64,000 bases of DNA from Sergeia podlipaevii (lineage: Eukaryota; Euglenozoa; Kinetoplastea; Trypanosomatida; Trypanosomatidae), in NCBI GenBank assembly GCA_030849805.1, contig JASANZ010002178.1, positions 1 through 64,000 on the forward strand, given 5' to 3'. Numbering within the stretch: the first letter of the stretch is position 1; each line of letters starts with the position of its first letter. Positions 30,458-40,214 of this stretch are shown here, in pieces. A program made the translations under genes and the position numbers. The notes under the pieces are model-generated. The model did no database searches. It was not told the DNA's origin and worked only from the letters and a program-made list of their open reading frames with translations.

Positions 30458-30877
30458 CTACTTTACTTTCCGCTTTGAAGAAACAGCAGCTGTTGCAGCC
30501 TTCATCTCGCGTGCCGCATACAGTTGTGTGTAGTACTCCCGGACGTCTGTTGATGAGGCAAACTTCACATTAGGATCCTTGCGCTGGTGCCAGTTGGGAC
30601 CGTACAGCACTAGAGACAGCAGGCCAGCGGCGCACAAACTAAATACTACAATGAAAATGTTTCCAAAGATGTAGGCGATGGGAAACATGACGTAGAGTGT
30701 GTAGGAAATAACTGCGCTAGACATTTTTGATGCGTGCGCCTGATCCGATAAGCAAAGTGGAGATGTAAGTCCGGCGATGTACTTGGCAACTGGGTGGACC
30801 CGCCTCGACGTGTCTGGTAGTGGCGGCATACCACGAGGCAGCTTAGTCGCTGGTGAGCCGGTAGAAGGCGATGACAT
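30458..30877 (-). CDS. Small protein with a two-helix membrane hairpin
   Basis: A 139-residue protein. A 50-residue polar, proline/serine-rich N-terminus leads to two hydrophobic segments (about 53-72 and 74-93) separated by a very short turn. LYGPNWHQRKDPNVKF and a basic C-terminus ending SSKRKVK follow. A membrane hairpin followed by a Pro-Trp and basic-Pro-Lys motif is reminiscent of signal peptidase subunit SPC1/SPC12 (PPWPxYRRHPLKW-like), which would place it in the ER signal peptidase complex. This is a weak, pattern-level resemblance, so I give no gene symbol. ATG at 30877, preceded by an A run at 30896-30914, the minus-strand pyrimidine tract. Confidence 0.65.
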   Translation of the reverse strand: MSSPSTGSPATKLPRGMPPLPDTSRRVHPVAKYIAGLTSPLCLSDQAHASKMSSAVISYTLYVMFPIAYIFGNIFIVVFSLCAAGLLSLVLYGPNWHQRKDPNVKFASSTDVREYYTQLYAAREMKAATAAVSSKRKVK

Positions 30878-31389
30878 GTTCTAAGCGCCAACAGTAAAAA
30901 AAAAAAAAAAAAAACGGGTGTCTGTGAGTGCGTATGCTGAATCAATAGCGTTTCCTTCTTTTTCTGGAAGAAACGAGAACTTTCAACTCCAAAAAATAGC
31001 TGAAAAAAAAAGAGGATGAGAAAAAAAAAAAAAAAGAAAGGCAAAAAAAAAAGTATATAATGTGCCCGCCTATTCATAAAAAAAAAAACTAAAGAAACTG
31101 CCGCCGTCCGTATATCGTTATCTATATTTTTCTCCCACGCTGTGTGTGGACAAGTTCTTTCATGACATTTCTGTTTTTCTTCACATATTCATTTTTGTCT
31201 AGCAAAGCACTTTGATGCTCCCTCAATCATACAGGTAAAAATTTCATCTATATATTATATAGCAATCAAGCATATTTAGTCTCTCACAAAGTACAGGATA
31301 TATAAGAATTCACTACACACGCAAACAATAACATACACACACACACACACACACTAGCGCAGATGTTCAGTCACTCTCACATTTGCGTC
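30878..31389. other. Spacer with an AC repeat
   Basis: Several A runs (30896-30914, 31021-31035, 31041-31052) form pyrimidine tracts on the minus strand. An AC microsatellite sits at 31335-31354 just below the RhoGAP gene's stop. No coding signal. Confidence 0.55.
31335..31354. repeat. (AC)n microsatellite
   Basis: Ten AC units in the probable 3' untranslated region of the RhoGAP-domain gene. Confidence 0.85.
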
Positions 31390-33105
31390 CTACTTGCGTA
31401 CTTCCTTGGAATACTTGGAGTTGCACACCATAATCCAATAAAGATACGCGTTGACGGCAACTTGAAGATGTCTTACTTCCATCGCAAAAGTACTCTGTGG
31501 AGCTGCCGCGAAGGAGGCAGCAGTCCAATCAGACCCAACTATTCCTCTCCGACACAACACGGAGGCAAACGTCATCGCCAGATCCCGCTCCGTCGCGCCA
31601 TTGCTAGCGCGGTTGGCCAGCAGCGCGCATGATAAGTCTAGCGTCCACAACACAATCCCTTTCAGATGTGGCGGCATCGTCTCGAAGTAGCTGACAGAAT
31701 CACAACTGTTAAGAGAAGCGTCAAACACGGAGGCGTCCAGTTGTGCAAGCCACGTGAGTATGACGCCCATGGTCACTGCAGGAGGAGCTTTGGTGAGCGC
31801 ATCCGGTACATACGTGACAACACTGGGGAAGACCCCCATAGCAGAGGAAGTGGAGGTGTGGCCCCTAGCGGCAGGAAAGTCCGCGCCTGGAAGATACCCA
31901 GCGGGTTGAGCGGAAGACGTGGGGAGCTTGTGCCTCTGCTCAGGGGTTGCAGGTCGGCCAGCTGCAGAGGCAGCCCAGTAAGTATCGAGCACCTCAGCCG
32001 TTGATGTGGAGTTAGTTAAGGTATCCACCACCGCCGCGGCCTCCCGCATCAACTCCCTGTTGTGCACCCCAAAGTTGGTTGCTTTGCTGACCATCAGCCG
32101 CACGACAGCCACATTGCTCAAGCCTTGCTGACGCACGAGCTGATGCTTCAGCAGCTGAAGTATCAGCGGCGCGGAGTAAGATCCGAGAGGTGAGTGCTGC
32201 ACGCGCAGAGGAAGACACGAAGGGAAGCGCCGACTAAAGAGGCGCTGACGTAAAGAGACGACAGTGAAGGTGGCAAAGATTTTCACCACTCCATCAACGG
32301 AGAGGACGTGGATTTGCTGATATTCGGAGAAGCCAGAGCGAGGAGTGCCGCGCATTGACAGTGTCATCTCAACTGACTCCCCACGATTCACTACCTGTCG
32401 CTCAAAGACTGGCTCCACTGTTGCCGCAATGCTAGAGTCAGCTCGCACACCGTCAATAATGGTTAGTGTTTGCGCTAGTTCAATAGAAAATGAACTAGTG
32501 CCGTCGTTTCGCACCCTCACCACCCCTGAAAGCAGGTCCTCGGTCACAGTGCCATCCGAGCCGCTTTGGCCAAACTTGCCGACAAACATGAAGTGGCAGT
32601 TGTTTACTGACACCTTTGGTGGCTCCTTCATCGTGGGAAGAACGTTGCGCAGCTTGGGTAGCAGCAGTGGATCCTCGGGGTTTGCACGTGGGATCATATT
32701 CATGCTCTTGGCCATCAGTTCACGCGTGAGAAGCTCAAGTGCGATGGATTGGCAACGGTACACCCACTCGCTATCACTGAAAACGCAGAGGGTACGTATC
32801 GAATCAAGAACATCGTCTGGAATGGGCTTCGAGAGATACATGTAACCCCTCAAGAAAGAAGTGAGTTGAGAAGAGTGAAAAGCGCCGAAGCGAGCGAGGG
32901 CCTTCTTGGTGTCCTTTGAGCTAGATGGCAACGGCCTCAGACCGGAATCACCCCGGAGAATGTTGGTGAAGCATTCGTTTAGATCTGCAGCGCTAACGTC
33001 GTATGTGGCGACGTCAACGGAGTTGAAGTCTACCACGTTGGTGCACACTTGCACTGCGATAGGAAGCGTCGAATCTGTGTGTGCAGACTGATTGTATGAT
33101 AGCAT
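31390..33105 (-). CDS. ASH/Ig-like plus RhoGAP-fold protein (OCRL C-terminus-like)
   Basis: A 571-residue protein. Residues about 165-300 are strand-rich with an ASH-like pattern (VSVNNCHFMFVGKFG...VVRVRNDGTSSFSIELAQ). Residues about 300-560 follow a RhoGAP fold: SYSAPLILQLLKHQLVR, a long variable insert rich in Ala/Ser/Pro, then HLKGIVLWTLDLSCALLANR and ERDLAMTFASVLCRR, equivalent to the helices containing the PxxNRxxL and LAxxFGPxLLR motifs. ASH followed by RhoGAP is the layout of the C-terminal half of OCRL/INPP5B, where the GAP is often inactive and serves as a binding module for Rabs and endocytic proteins. There is no phosphatase domain here. I do not see a clear arginine finger. ATG at 33105. 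Confidence 0.65.
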   Translation of the reverse strand: MLSYNQSAHTDSTLPIAVQVCTNVVDFNSVDVATYDVSAADLNECFTNILRGDSGLRPLPSSSKDTKKALARFGAFHSSQLTSFLRGYMYLSKPIPDDVLDSIRTLCVFSDSEWVYRCQSIALELLTRELMAKSMNMIPRANPEDPLLLPKLRNVLPTMKEPPKVSVNNCHFMFVGKFGQSGSDGTVTEDLLSGVVRVRNDGTSSFSIELAQTLTIIDGVRADSSIAATVEPVFERQVVNRGESVEMTLSMRGTPRSGFSEYQQIHVLSVDGVVKIFATFTVVSLRQRLFSRRFPSCLPLRVQHSPLGSYSAPLILQLLKHQLVRQQGLSNVAVVRLMVSKATNFGVHNRELMREAAAVVDTLTNSTSTAEVLDTYWAASAAGRPATPEQRHKLPTSSAQPAGYLPGADFPAARGHTSTSSAMGVFPSVVTYVPDALTKAPPAVTMGVILTWLAQLDASVFDASLNSCDSVSYFETMPPHLKGIVLWTLDLSCALLANRASNGATERDLAMTFASVLCRRGIVGSDWTAASFAAAPQSTFAMEVRHLQVAVNAYLYWIMVCNSKYSKEVRK

Positions 33106-33642
33106 TCTTAACTATTTATTTATTTTTTAAGATAAGATGCTAGCAAAAACTGCAATGATTGGTTACTAAGGTAGACACGTATAAAATGTGCTGTCAAGTT
33201 GTCACCCTTCACTTACTATAAAGAGAAAAAAAAATAATAATAAAAGAGAAATACTTAAAGTGAAGAAAAAATAAGAAAAAAATTTATATATGTAATACAA
33301 GTTCTCTATAGCAACGGATGTGCTTTCACACGTATGCTTTACTTCCAATTGTTGCGAGTATGGCAACCACCCTAACACGTGTGAAAAGGAAATTTATATT
33401 TATATATAAAAATAAATAATATTGTGTTCTCTTCTTTTTATTCTGCGTACATACAATACTTCACAGTACACATTTCGAGCAACACATGGCTGGCAAAAAA
33501 GAAAAAAAAAAGGGTATAGAGTGTCTACGCCATGGGGAAAAAAATGTTTTTTTCTGGGGAGAGGAGACTACCTCAAAGCAAAGGAACTGGCGGAAAGAAA
33601 TGCCCTCATCCATCCATCCACCCTCCATCCCTATAAAGTGTC
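33106..33642. other. Spacer
   Basis: AT-rich; purine run at 33221-33280 (minus-strand pyrimidine tract for the RhoGAP gene) and TA-rich stretch at 33390-33420. No coding signal. Confidence 0.5.
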
Positions 33643-35676
33643 TTATGCTGCGGATACGGCGCCAAGGTTGAGAATCAGGTCGCTAAGGCAGGCGACGCTC
33701 TCTGAGAATGTGATGAGTTGACCCCCAAGAGAATCCACAAGACCCAGCATTGCAGTAATCTCGCTCTCTCCTTTGTTAGGATCCAGCGTACGAACAATAG
33801 CTTTGAAGTCGCTCCCTTTCACAATTCCAACGTGATCTGTGTCATAGCGCCTAAATATCACTACATACGGCGCCAGAAACCTCCGGTGCCCATCGAGTTG
33901 GAAGTTAAGCAGGATGTTGACTAAATCAGTGTACGCGAGCTGCCACTGAGACGCCTTCGGGGACGCTACCGCACCAGCGCCACCACGTCGACGAGAAGCA
34001 AGGTGCTGTTGATACACAGTTCTCTGTGCAATGTCAGTAATGGCTGCTGCATCTTCTCCATTGTACATATACTTCACAATCTCCGACCACTCATCCTCCG
34101 ACAGTGTGCCAGTCATTTTGCGCTCGAGAATACGGTCAATCTCCGTGTCGCTGCGGCGGGGGCGACGGTTGCGAATGTCGATGCGCAGCAGTTCCCGGAC
34201 TGTGTCGCGGACTTTCTGCTGTACATGCCGGAACTCCTCGTCAATATCGTTGCGAAGGATGAAGCCAAAAACTGCCACGTCGTTGTCCTCCGCGGCGAAC
34301 GTTCGAACGCCTTCCACAATAGCCGTCGCATACTCCAAGATGAGCTCGCGCAAGCCATAACGCTGATTTAGGAAGGTATACATGTGCTGCTCCATGGTCT
34401 CACGCGGCAGCTGGTTCTCACTGCATTTGATGTCGTATCGCCCCTTGGAGGCGTATACTTCCCCAATGAGATGTTTAAGCTGTTTTAAAGTAAGCACTTT
34501 AGTCTCGCGCTGTGAAGAGGAGGTAGACCGTCCTTGGCTCACCCTCAGCCGTGTTGGGCGAGCTGCATTGGCGCTAACGTATGAAGCACGAGGCAGTGCA
34601 CTCGGCGTACTTGTGTCACCTCGCGTGTACGGCGGGGACTCACCAACGCTGCCGCTGTACTTTCTTGACTGGCGTTGCCGATCTTGTTGATGCTGCTGCT
34701 GTTGTGGGGGCAATCTGTGCTGTCCTGCTAGCTGCGCGCTAAGCGTGACGGAGGCACCGTTACCTGCCCCAGACACGGAAGCGGTGGCAGATGTCAGGTA
34801 CGCCTCTAGCTCCTGCGCTGCAGCAGTCATATCTTGCTTCATCGCCATCACGCAATCGTCTCTGTCGCGGCGCATGCGGCGCCAGTGTGCATCATATGCC
34901 CCTAGCAGTGTAGTCTGATATCGCAAGAGAGCTTGTACGCGGGGTCCGTAAGCACCACTCTCCAGTGCAATGCATCGGCTAGCCTCTTCAAAGCAGTACT
35001 CGTACAAGAGTTGTTTCGCCTTGAGCACTTCACCTTCGCATGTTGCCTTGTCCGGCTCCGCCGCTGTGAGATTCATCACGTGATTGGTCACGCGCGCGAG
35101 GTATTCATCAAACTCTGCTGCTGCCTCTTCGCTGAGTCCGTGTTCTTGCGGAACGCATGCACGGTACAAGCCGCGTAGTGCCCGCGTATCCCCATCGGTC
35201 CACGCCACCGTTAAGGCTGCCGCCGCATCAGATGTACTAGGGCCTGCAGCATCATTCAAATGAAAAAGGGATTGACTCCCAGGTACCTCCTCTGCGCTTG
35301 CTTCGTCCTCCGCTAAGGTTGTGTCGTTGAGAGTCTGCAGTGATGGAATTGCTACAATGAGTTCCTCCTCATCCGCGAGCGATGGAAGATCAATGCGCAA
35401 GTAGCGGAGCTGCTGAAGTCCGGCAAGGCCGGGCAGGACCGCCTGTAAATCGGCAAAAGGATTGCCAGAGAGATCGAGGGCGTGTAGCGACGTCAGCGGT
35501 CCCATGTCATGCGGGAGACGAGTTATGTTATTGTTGGCAAGCCACAGTGACCGAAGTTTCTTCATGCGAGAAAAAAGAGGAAGAATAGGCTCAATCGATT
35601 CGATACCCATCCCACTCAGGTCTAGTTCTTCGGCACCGATGTTCTCTAAAACACGCGCCTCGACTACTTCCGTCAT
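33643..35676 (-). CDS. Leucine-rich repeat protein with EF-hand-like C-terminus
   Basis: A 677-residue protein. Residues about 10-125 are four to five LRRs of the SDS22-like kind (LRSLWLANNNITRLP, LHALDLSGNPFADL) with a capping segment. A helical, variable middle contains a Gln/His-rich stretch near 325-340. A conserved-looking helical block around 395-500 includes PRETMEQHMYTFLNQRYGL. The end (about 590-660) resembles a pair of EF-hands (FRRYDTDHVGIVKGSDFKAI), though calcium ligands look incomplete. LRR plus EF-hand-like ends are common in ciliary proteins, and I suspect an axonemal or basal-body role, unproven. ATG at 35676. Confidence 0.8.
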   Translation of the reverse strand: MTEVVEARVLENIGAEELDLSGMGIESIEPILPLFSRMKKLRSLWLANNNITRLPHDMGPLTSLHALDLSGNPFADLQAVLPGLAGLQQLRYLRIDLPSLADEEELIVAIPSLQTLNDTTLAEDEASAEEVPGSQSLFHLNDAAGPSTSDAAAALTVAWTDGDTRALRGLYRACVPQEHGLSEEAAAEFDEYLARVTNHVMNLTAAEPDKATCEGEVLKAKQLLYEYCFEEASRCIALESGAYGPRVQALLRYQTTLLGAYDAHWRRMRRDRDDCVMAMKQDMTAAAQELEAYLTSATASVSGAGNGASVTLSAQLAGQHRLPPQQQQHQQDRQRQSRKYSGSVGESPPYTRGDTSTPSALPRASYVSANAARPTRLRVSQGRSTSSSQRETKVLTLKQLKHLIGEVYASKGRYDIKCSENQLPRETMEQHMYTFLNQRYGLRELILEYATAIVEGVRTFAAEDNDVAVFGFILRNDIDEEFRHVQQKVRDTVRELLRIDIRNRRPRRSDTEIDRILERKMTGTLSEDEWSEIVKYMYNGEDAAAITDIAQRTVYQQHLASRRRGGAGAVASPKASQWQLAYTDLVNILLNFQLDGHRRFLAPYVVIFRRYDTDHVGIVKGSDFKAIVRTLDPNKGESEITAMLGLVDSLGGQLITFSESVACLSDLILNLGAVSAA

Positions 35677-36392
35677 TATGTACGATACTTTTGTGCAAAA
35701 AGAAGAGAGAGAGAAGGGATTGAATTGCTGCTTCTACGAAAAAAGAAGAAAAAATGAAAGCTTGCACTTTCCTTTCTGAGACGATAGGAAGCAGATATGC
35801 TCTATCGTTTTCAATGAAAGACCGATATTCCTCCCTCTAAGAAAATAAATATAACGTAGAAACAGTACAGGATACAGCCTGAAAGATATATATATAGAAT
35901 ACAGAGAAAACAAGAGTGCCGTACTACTATCTAAATAAAACAGGGAAAAAAAGCAAAGAAGAGATAATTTAAAAAAGGGAAAGCGTTATTGAGTCCTCAC
36001 CGCTCGCAACGCACATCAGTAGATGAGCACCAAACAGAGAAACATAATATACAAAAACATGAAAAAAAAAAATTAAGAAGTGTGTATCGCAAATTTCTCT
36101 TCCACCTCCCCATAAATGAGTTCTACACACAAACAGCAGTAAATCTGCTCCGCCAGTGCTTTCTTTCTTCGTTCTCAACAACACAAACAAAGACAAACAC
36201 ATACACAAACATCCAACGCGCAGGTGCAAACACGTGCGCAGCTGCTTTTCCTCTTGAGCAGAAATATTCAACATTGAAAAGACGGGTCAAAGACAGCTCA
36301 CGCACACACACACACACACACACTCGCCCTCATCCCTACTCACCCCCGATGGGCCGCCATGTATGATACTTCCCCTCTCGCACACCACCCTT
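35677..36392. other. Spacer with an AC repeat
   Basis: AT-rich, with a purine run at 35695-35760 (minus-strand pyrimidine tract for the LRR/EF-hand-like gene) and an AC microsatellite at 36303-36322 below the PEX10 stop. A 101-codon frame at 35969-36274 has no recognisable features and was not accepted. Confidence 0.5.
36303..36322. repeat. (AC)n microsatellite
   Basis: Ten AC units in the probable 3' untranslated region of PEX10. Confidence 0.85.
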
Positions 36393-37298
36393 CTACGAGG
36401 TGCTCGCGCTGCCCAGATGCGGGGGCTCCTTCGCTACGTAGAAGTAGAGAGGAACCAGAGACTGCAGAGTGATGCGCTGCCGGCAAAAGGGACAAAGCGC
36501 CTCTCGCGGGTTCGACTGGATCCACTCAGAGGCACATTGCCAGCAAAAAATGTGGCCGCACTGTGTGGCTGCAGGGTTCTTGCGATGGCTCAGGCACAGC
36601 ATGCACTTGCCGCTAGTCCGCGCCTGCTCCTCATCATCACTGCTACTGCGGCAGTCGTCGTGGCACCGTGTCCTGTCGCCCTTTTCATGCTCCTGCTGCC
36701 GCTCTTGCTGGGTTTGTGCGGCACGCTGCTTGGAATATCGCCACAACCGCACCACCAGTTCCACGAGCAGCACAAGCCCAAGCACCAGATAAGATCCTGC
36801 AGCACCATCACTTGCGTTAAGAACACGAGCAGGCTTCAGACTGACAAACCGGATTTGAGTGAGGCGATGTGGAATAGTACCGTAGCGCTCAAAAAGAAAC
36901 AAAAGGCACAGCACCGCCTTGTAGACGTTCGTGGTGACATCATGAGGGGGTATGCCTGGAGAGAGGCGTCGCGCAGCATAAAAGAGTGCAGTAGGCTCCA
37001 CCACTTGCAGCAGTGATAGCAACGTCTTGCGGGTCGCACCTACGGAGCGCCAAGTGTTGCCTTGAGTGGCCGGTAAGAGGTCGCAGAACTCCTGGCCTAG
37101 TGTCTGTCCCTTCGTCATTGAGAAAAGCGTATACAAGCCAGTTGCCACAGGAATAATATGGGAGTCGTACCGGTTAGTGAAGTGTGCACCCGCCACGCTT
37201 GTCATGAGTTCTGTTGCGGGACGCGCGAGATACGTGTCAGTGAGGTACTCATCCTTGTAGATGGCTCGTAATATGTATGGTGCCGTTGCTGGCTGCAT
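36393..37298 (-). CDS. PEX10: Peroxin 10, RING E3 ligase of glycosome import
   Basis: A 301-residue peroxisomal/glycosomal membrane protein. The N-terminal part carries the PEX10 pattern: KGQTLGQEFCDLLP at 63-76, helices through about 140 and RLTQIRFVSL at 145-154. A membrane segment lies at about 168-187. The C-terminal RING finger is complete: Cys232, Cys235, Cys247, His249, Cys252, Cys255, Cys269 and Cys272. With PEX2 and PEX12 it forms the ubiquitin ligase that modifies the receptor PEX5 for recycling from the glycosome membrane. Glycosomes hold most glycolysis in trypanosomatids, so these genes are usually essential. An acidic, glutamine-rich linker separates membrane part and RING. PEX2 is only about 10 kb away, at 47368-48360. 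Confidence 0.9.
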   Translation of the reverse strand: MQPATAPYILRAIYKDEYLTDTYLARPATELMTSVAGAHFTNRYDSHIIPVATGLYTLFSMTKGQTLGQEFCDLLPATQGNTWRSVGATRKTLLSLLQVVEPTALFYAARRLSPGIPPHDVTTNVYKAVLCLLFLFERYGTIPHRLTQIRFVSLKPARVLNASDGAAGSYLVLGLVLLVELVVRLWRYSKQRAAQTQQERQQEHEKGDRTRCHDDCRSSSDDEEQARTSGKCMLCLSHRKNPAATQCGHIFCWQCASEWIQSNPREALCPFCRQRITLQSLVPLYFYVAKEPPHLGSASTS

Positions 37299-38099
37299 GG
37301 TCCAATATTTGTTTTTGTTTTTGTTGATGTTGTTATTTTTTTCTTTTTTTTTGATGGCTTGTTAGCGAGTGAGTAAACGATATAACTAATAGTAATGATA
37401 GATAAAGAGATAATTTTTTGGCAGATGAAGTTCCTTCTGCTCCAACGCTGCGACTTAGCCTAGCCAAATATTGTGGAAGGTGGATTCTGATAAATTATAG
37501 CTAATAAGAACAAATGGCGCGCGCACTACAGACGGTAAATTTAAAAGAAAATGCAATAAGTGATAGAATAAAGAATAAGTGCGTGCAGTGTGCATAAACC
37601 GAGAAAAGGAATGGCACATGTACACAAAACAAGAAAGCTGATTTCTTCTTTACAAGTTAAGCGTGGGTAACAAACAGCACAACAAGAGGGAAGGGGGGGA
37701 ACATAAGAAAAAAAAAAAAATAGACATGCACCACTCCAGATATGTTCACAACAAGAATCAACAAAATGTAAACAGTAAAAAAAGCATTAAAAGAAAAAAA
37801 AACTCACACACAAGGGGAACACTAGGTGTTAAGAGATGCGCAACTCATAGTTGAATCATTTTGTTTTTTTTTTTGACAATTTTGGCAACGTCTACAAAAA
37901 TAAAACGGTAGGGGGAGTGAAAGAAATATGACGGTGCTCTGCAATAAACTGAAAGACACTTCGTGCACTTCACGCAGACACGTGCCACACCCTCACCTAA
38001 GCTGAACAATCTTATACATATAGATAACATATATACATATATATACACCAATGTTTTGCTTTGGGGGGTGGCTATGTGTACCTTTAGACGCGTGCACAT
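37299..38099. other. Spacer
   Basis: AT-rich, T- and A-rich low complexity (A runs at 37708-37720 and 37777-37803). No coding signal; it should hold the PEX10 splice site and the DHHC-gene 3' untranslated region. Confidence 0.5.
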
Positions 38100-39038
38100 T
38101 TAAATGGATCCACTCTCTCCTTCCTCGCTGTGTACAACTTCATCATTTTGTGCTGTTTCGTCTGCGATAGTCACGATGACTGGCTGAGAATCAAACGATG
38201 GGTGGAAAACCGCCTCGCGGTCATACTCGCTGCCCAGCCCACGAAGAGATTCTCGTATATTCGCGCAGATGCTGCCTTGATCATATATATCCTCCTCCAC
38301 ACGTCGCGCTACATCGCCGCTGGTCCTATTTTTTGTTATCAGATAGGCATGGAAACACGACAGAGACCCAGTCAAAAGCGCAACACCAAGTGCAGCCACG
38401 ATGAGCAACACCTCTAGGCAGTACGTATCAAAAAAAGCATCACCAAAACTATGTAAGCGGCGACAACGGTAAATGAAGCTCCAAACACCGCCGATGAACA
38501 TGGTGAGCATCTGGGCAAACGCGAGCCACACCAAGCACACATAGCTACGGTAGTTGCCAGCGCCAATGCAGATGCCAGTCCATGGGCAGTGATGATCACG
38601 GCGGTCAACGCACACGTCGCAAACGCGGCAGTGGACGCTGCGAAGCGATCGATACCGATGGCAGCTGTAGCACCAACGCAGTTCCACCTTAGCGCACCCC
38701 ACAGCGCCGCCGGGGCGTACGTACACAACTTGGGCTACCTGGGGCTCGTGCAGGGGAGCATTCGGAGGAGGGGGAGCCTCCTTGGGCCGGATGCCAGGAT
38801 TCGAAAAACTGCACGTGAGCAGAGACACTAAAACAGCAGGAGCAAGAATACCCGCAATAACGCGTGCGGCGGTGATCTCGTTGGTATAAAGAACAAAAAG
38901 GAGTGCAGCCACAACCTCAGCAACGAGCGCGACTAATAGTAGACGCCAGTCTGGCCCAACGAAGATGCGGCCCCGTAAAAAAAATCGCACAGTCCCAAGT
39001 GGGTGCAACGGAAAAGCAGGAGAATCTGGCTGAAGCAT
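38100..39038 (-). CDS. DHHC palmitoyl acyltransferase
   Basis: A 312-residue membrane protein with two N-terminal membrane segments (about 31-51 and 58-77), then the cysteine-rich DHHC domain at about 120-170, and two further segments (about 168-188 and 210-235). The domain shows the zinc-binding pattern CYSCHRYRSLRSVHC, CRVCDVCVDRRDHHCPW, with the catalytic DHHC at 148-151. SNPGIRP at 79-85 is the DPG-like motif that usually follows the second membrane segment. It transfers palmitate to cysteines of target proteins, in trypanosomatids notably flagellar and surface-associated proteins. Substrate and compartment cannot be told from the sequence. ATG at 39038. Confidence 0.92.
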   Translation of the reverse strand: MLQPDSPAFPLHPLGTVRFFLRGRIFVGPDWRLLLVALVAEVVAALLFVLYTNEITAARVIAGILAPAVLVSLLTCSFSNPGIRPKEAPPPPNAPLHEPQVAQVVYVRPGGAVGCAKVELRWCYSCHRYRSLRSVHCRVCDVCVDRRDHHCPWTGICIGAGNYRSYVCLVWLAFAQMLTMFIGGVWSFIYRCRRLHSFGDAFFDTYCLEVLLIVAALGVALLTGSLSCFHAYLITKNRTSGDVARRVEEDIYDQGSICANIRESLRGLGSEYDREAVFHPSFDSQPVIVTIADETAQNDEVVHSEEGESGSI

Positions 39039-40214
39039 GCCTTACTTCCAACTGGGAGCCTAATGAATATATTTACTGTTGTTTTCGTAAGCAGATAAAA
39101 AAAGAAACGTCGTTTGAAAAAAAAATGCAGTTTTCAACAAGAGCTCACACACTGAGTCTGGTAAAACGCCGTTTCCGTCTAAGTGAGGTGAGCAGTGCAA
39201 CTTTTCCTTGTCTTACTTGATTCAAAAAAAAAAAATCGTATATTTTATAGCTATTTTCGCCCTTCTTTTACTCGCCTTCAGTTTGTCTTCACTACACAAA
39301 TATATATTGCCAAGGCCAGCAAGGGGTGATTGTCCACTCAGGTAAAAATGGTAGGTGCTAGCTTTATATATATAATGAAGGTTCACAGTGATAGACACGT
39401 ATCCTGTAACAATACAAAAAATAATAATAATCAGTAAGAGTGTGATAGAAAGAGAGTATAGAGACGGTGCAACTATAATATCTCTAGTCTCCTCCAAAGT
39501 ACTAGTTAAAGGAAAAAAAAAGGGAAGGAAGCGGGTATTGGGACACTAGCATATAGATGTATAGGAGGATCCACGAACTGCGCCGCACAAAAAGTATGCG
39601 CAGCCCTGTGTGTGATTGCGCAAGCAGTGACTGGTGCCACACTGCAAAAAAGGAGAGTTTAGCAAAAAAAAAAAAAAAAAAATGACGGAAAGGATGTGAT
39701 AAAAATTCGCACGGCGTTCCTGCACAGGTGGCACAAGAACAGAAAGGAAAAGGATAAGAAAGAGAAATACAGCAGAGTGCTGTAATGGCGTCGTGCTATA
39801 TGGTGCGAGCAACTGCACCGCGGACGTGCAAACAAAAGTTTATATTTAAAAATGTTTTTTTTAAAAGTCAACGCTTTATGCTTGAGAATGATGTGCAAGA
39901 CAGAAACTGCGATAAAGTAAAGCAAAAAGTTTTTTAAAAAGTATGTAGTTAAACCAAGTATGCATACATTAGGGAAAGAGAAGGAAGTGGTAGAGCAAGC
40001 ATTCGTGGCGCGCGGCCCATGCTACGCATACACGCACCGACCCCCTCCCCTTGTTCTCCTTTATTTTGTGGATATCCCCCACATATGCATGTCGTTAGAC
40101 TGTGATGAAATGCCCCCTTATTCATTCATTCTCCCTGAGAGAGAGAGAGTTTGCACTGGAAAAGAAAAGACCTCTATGCCTTCCTCTCTCTCTCTCCCAC
40201 CCTCTCACCCGCCG
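39039..40214. other. Spacer
   Basis: About 1.2 kb, AT-rich, with A runs near 39113-39122, 39223-39235 and 39663-39681. A 91-codon frame at 39222-39497 opens with TTG and was not accepted. Confidence 0.5.

Noticed and set aside
35969..36274. 101-codon minus-strand frame in the spacer between LRR/EF-hand-like and PEX10 genes
   Set aside because: Low-complexity, cysteine- and phenylalanine-rich translation of untranslated region; no motif.
39222..39497. 91-codon minus-strand frame with hydrophobic segment
   Set aside because: Opens with TTG and no ATG; hydrophobic strings are typical for T-rich spacer on this strand.
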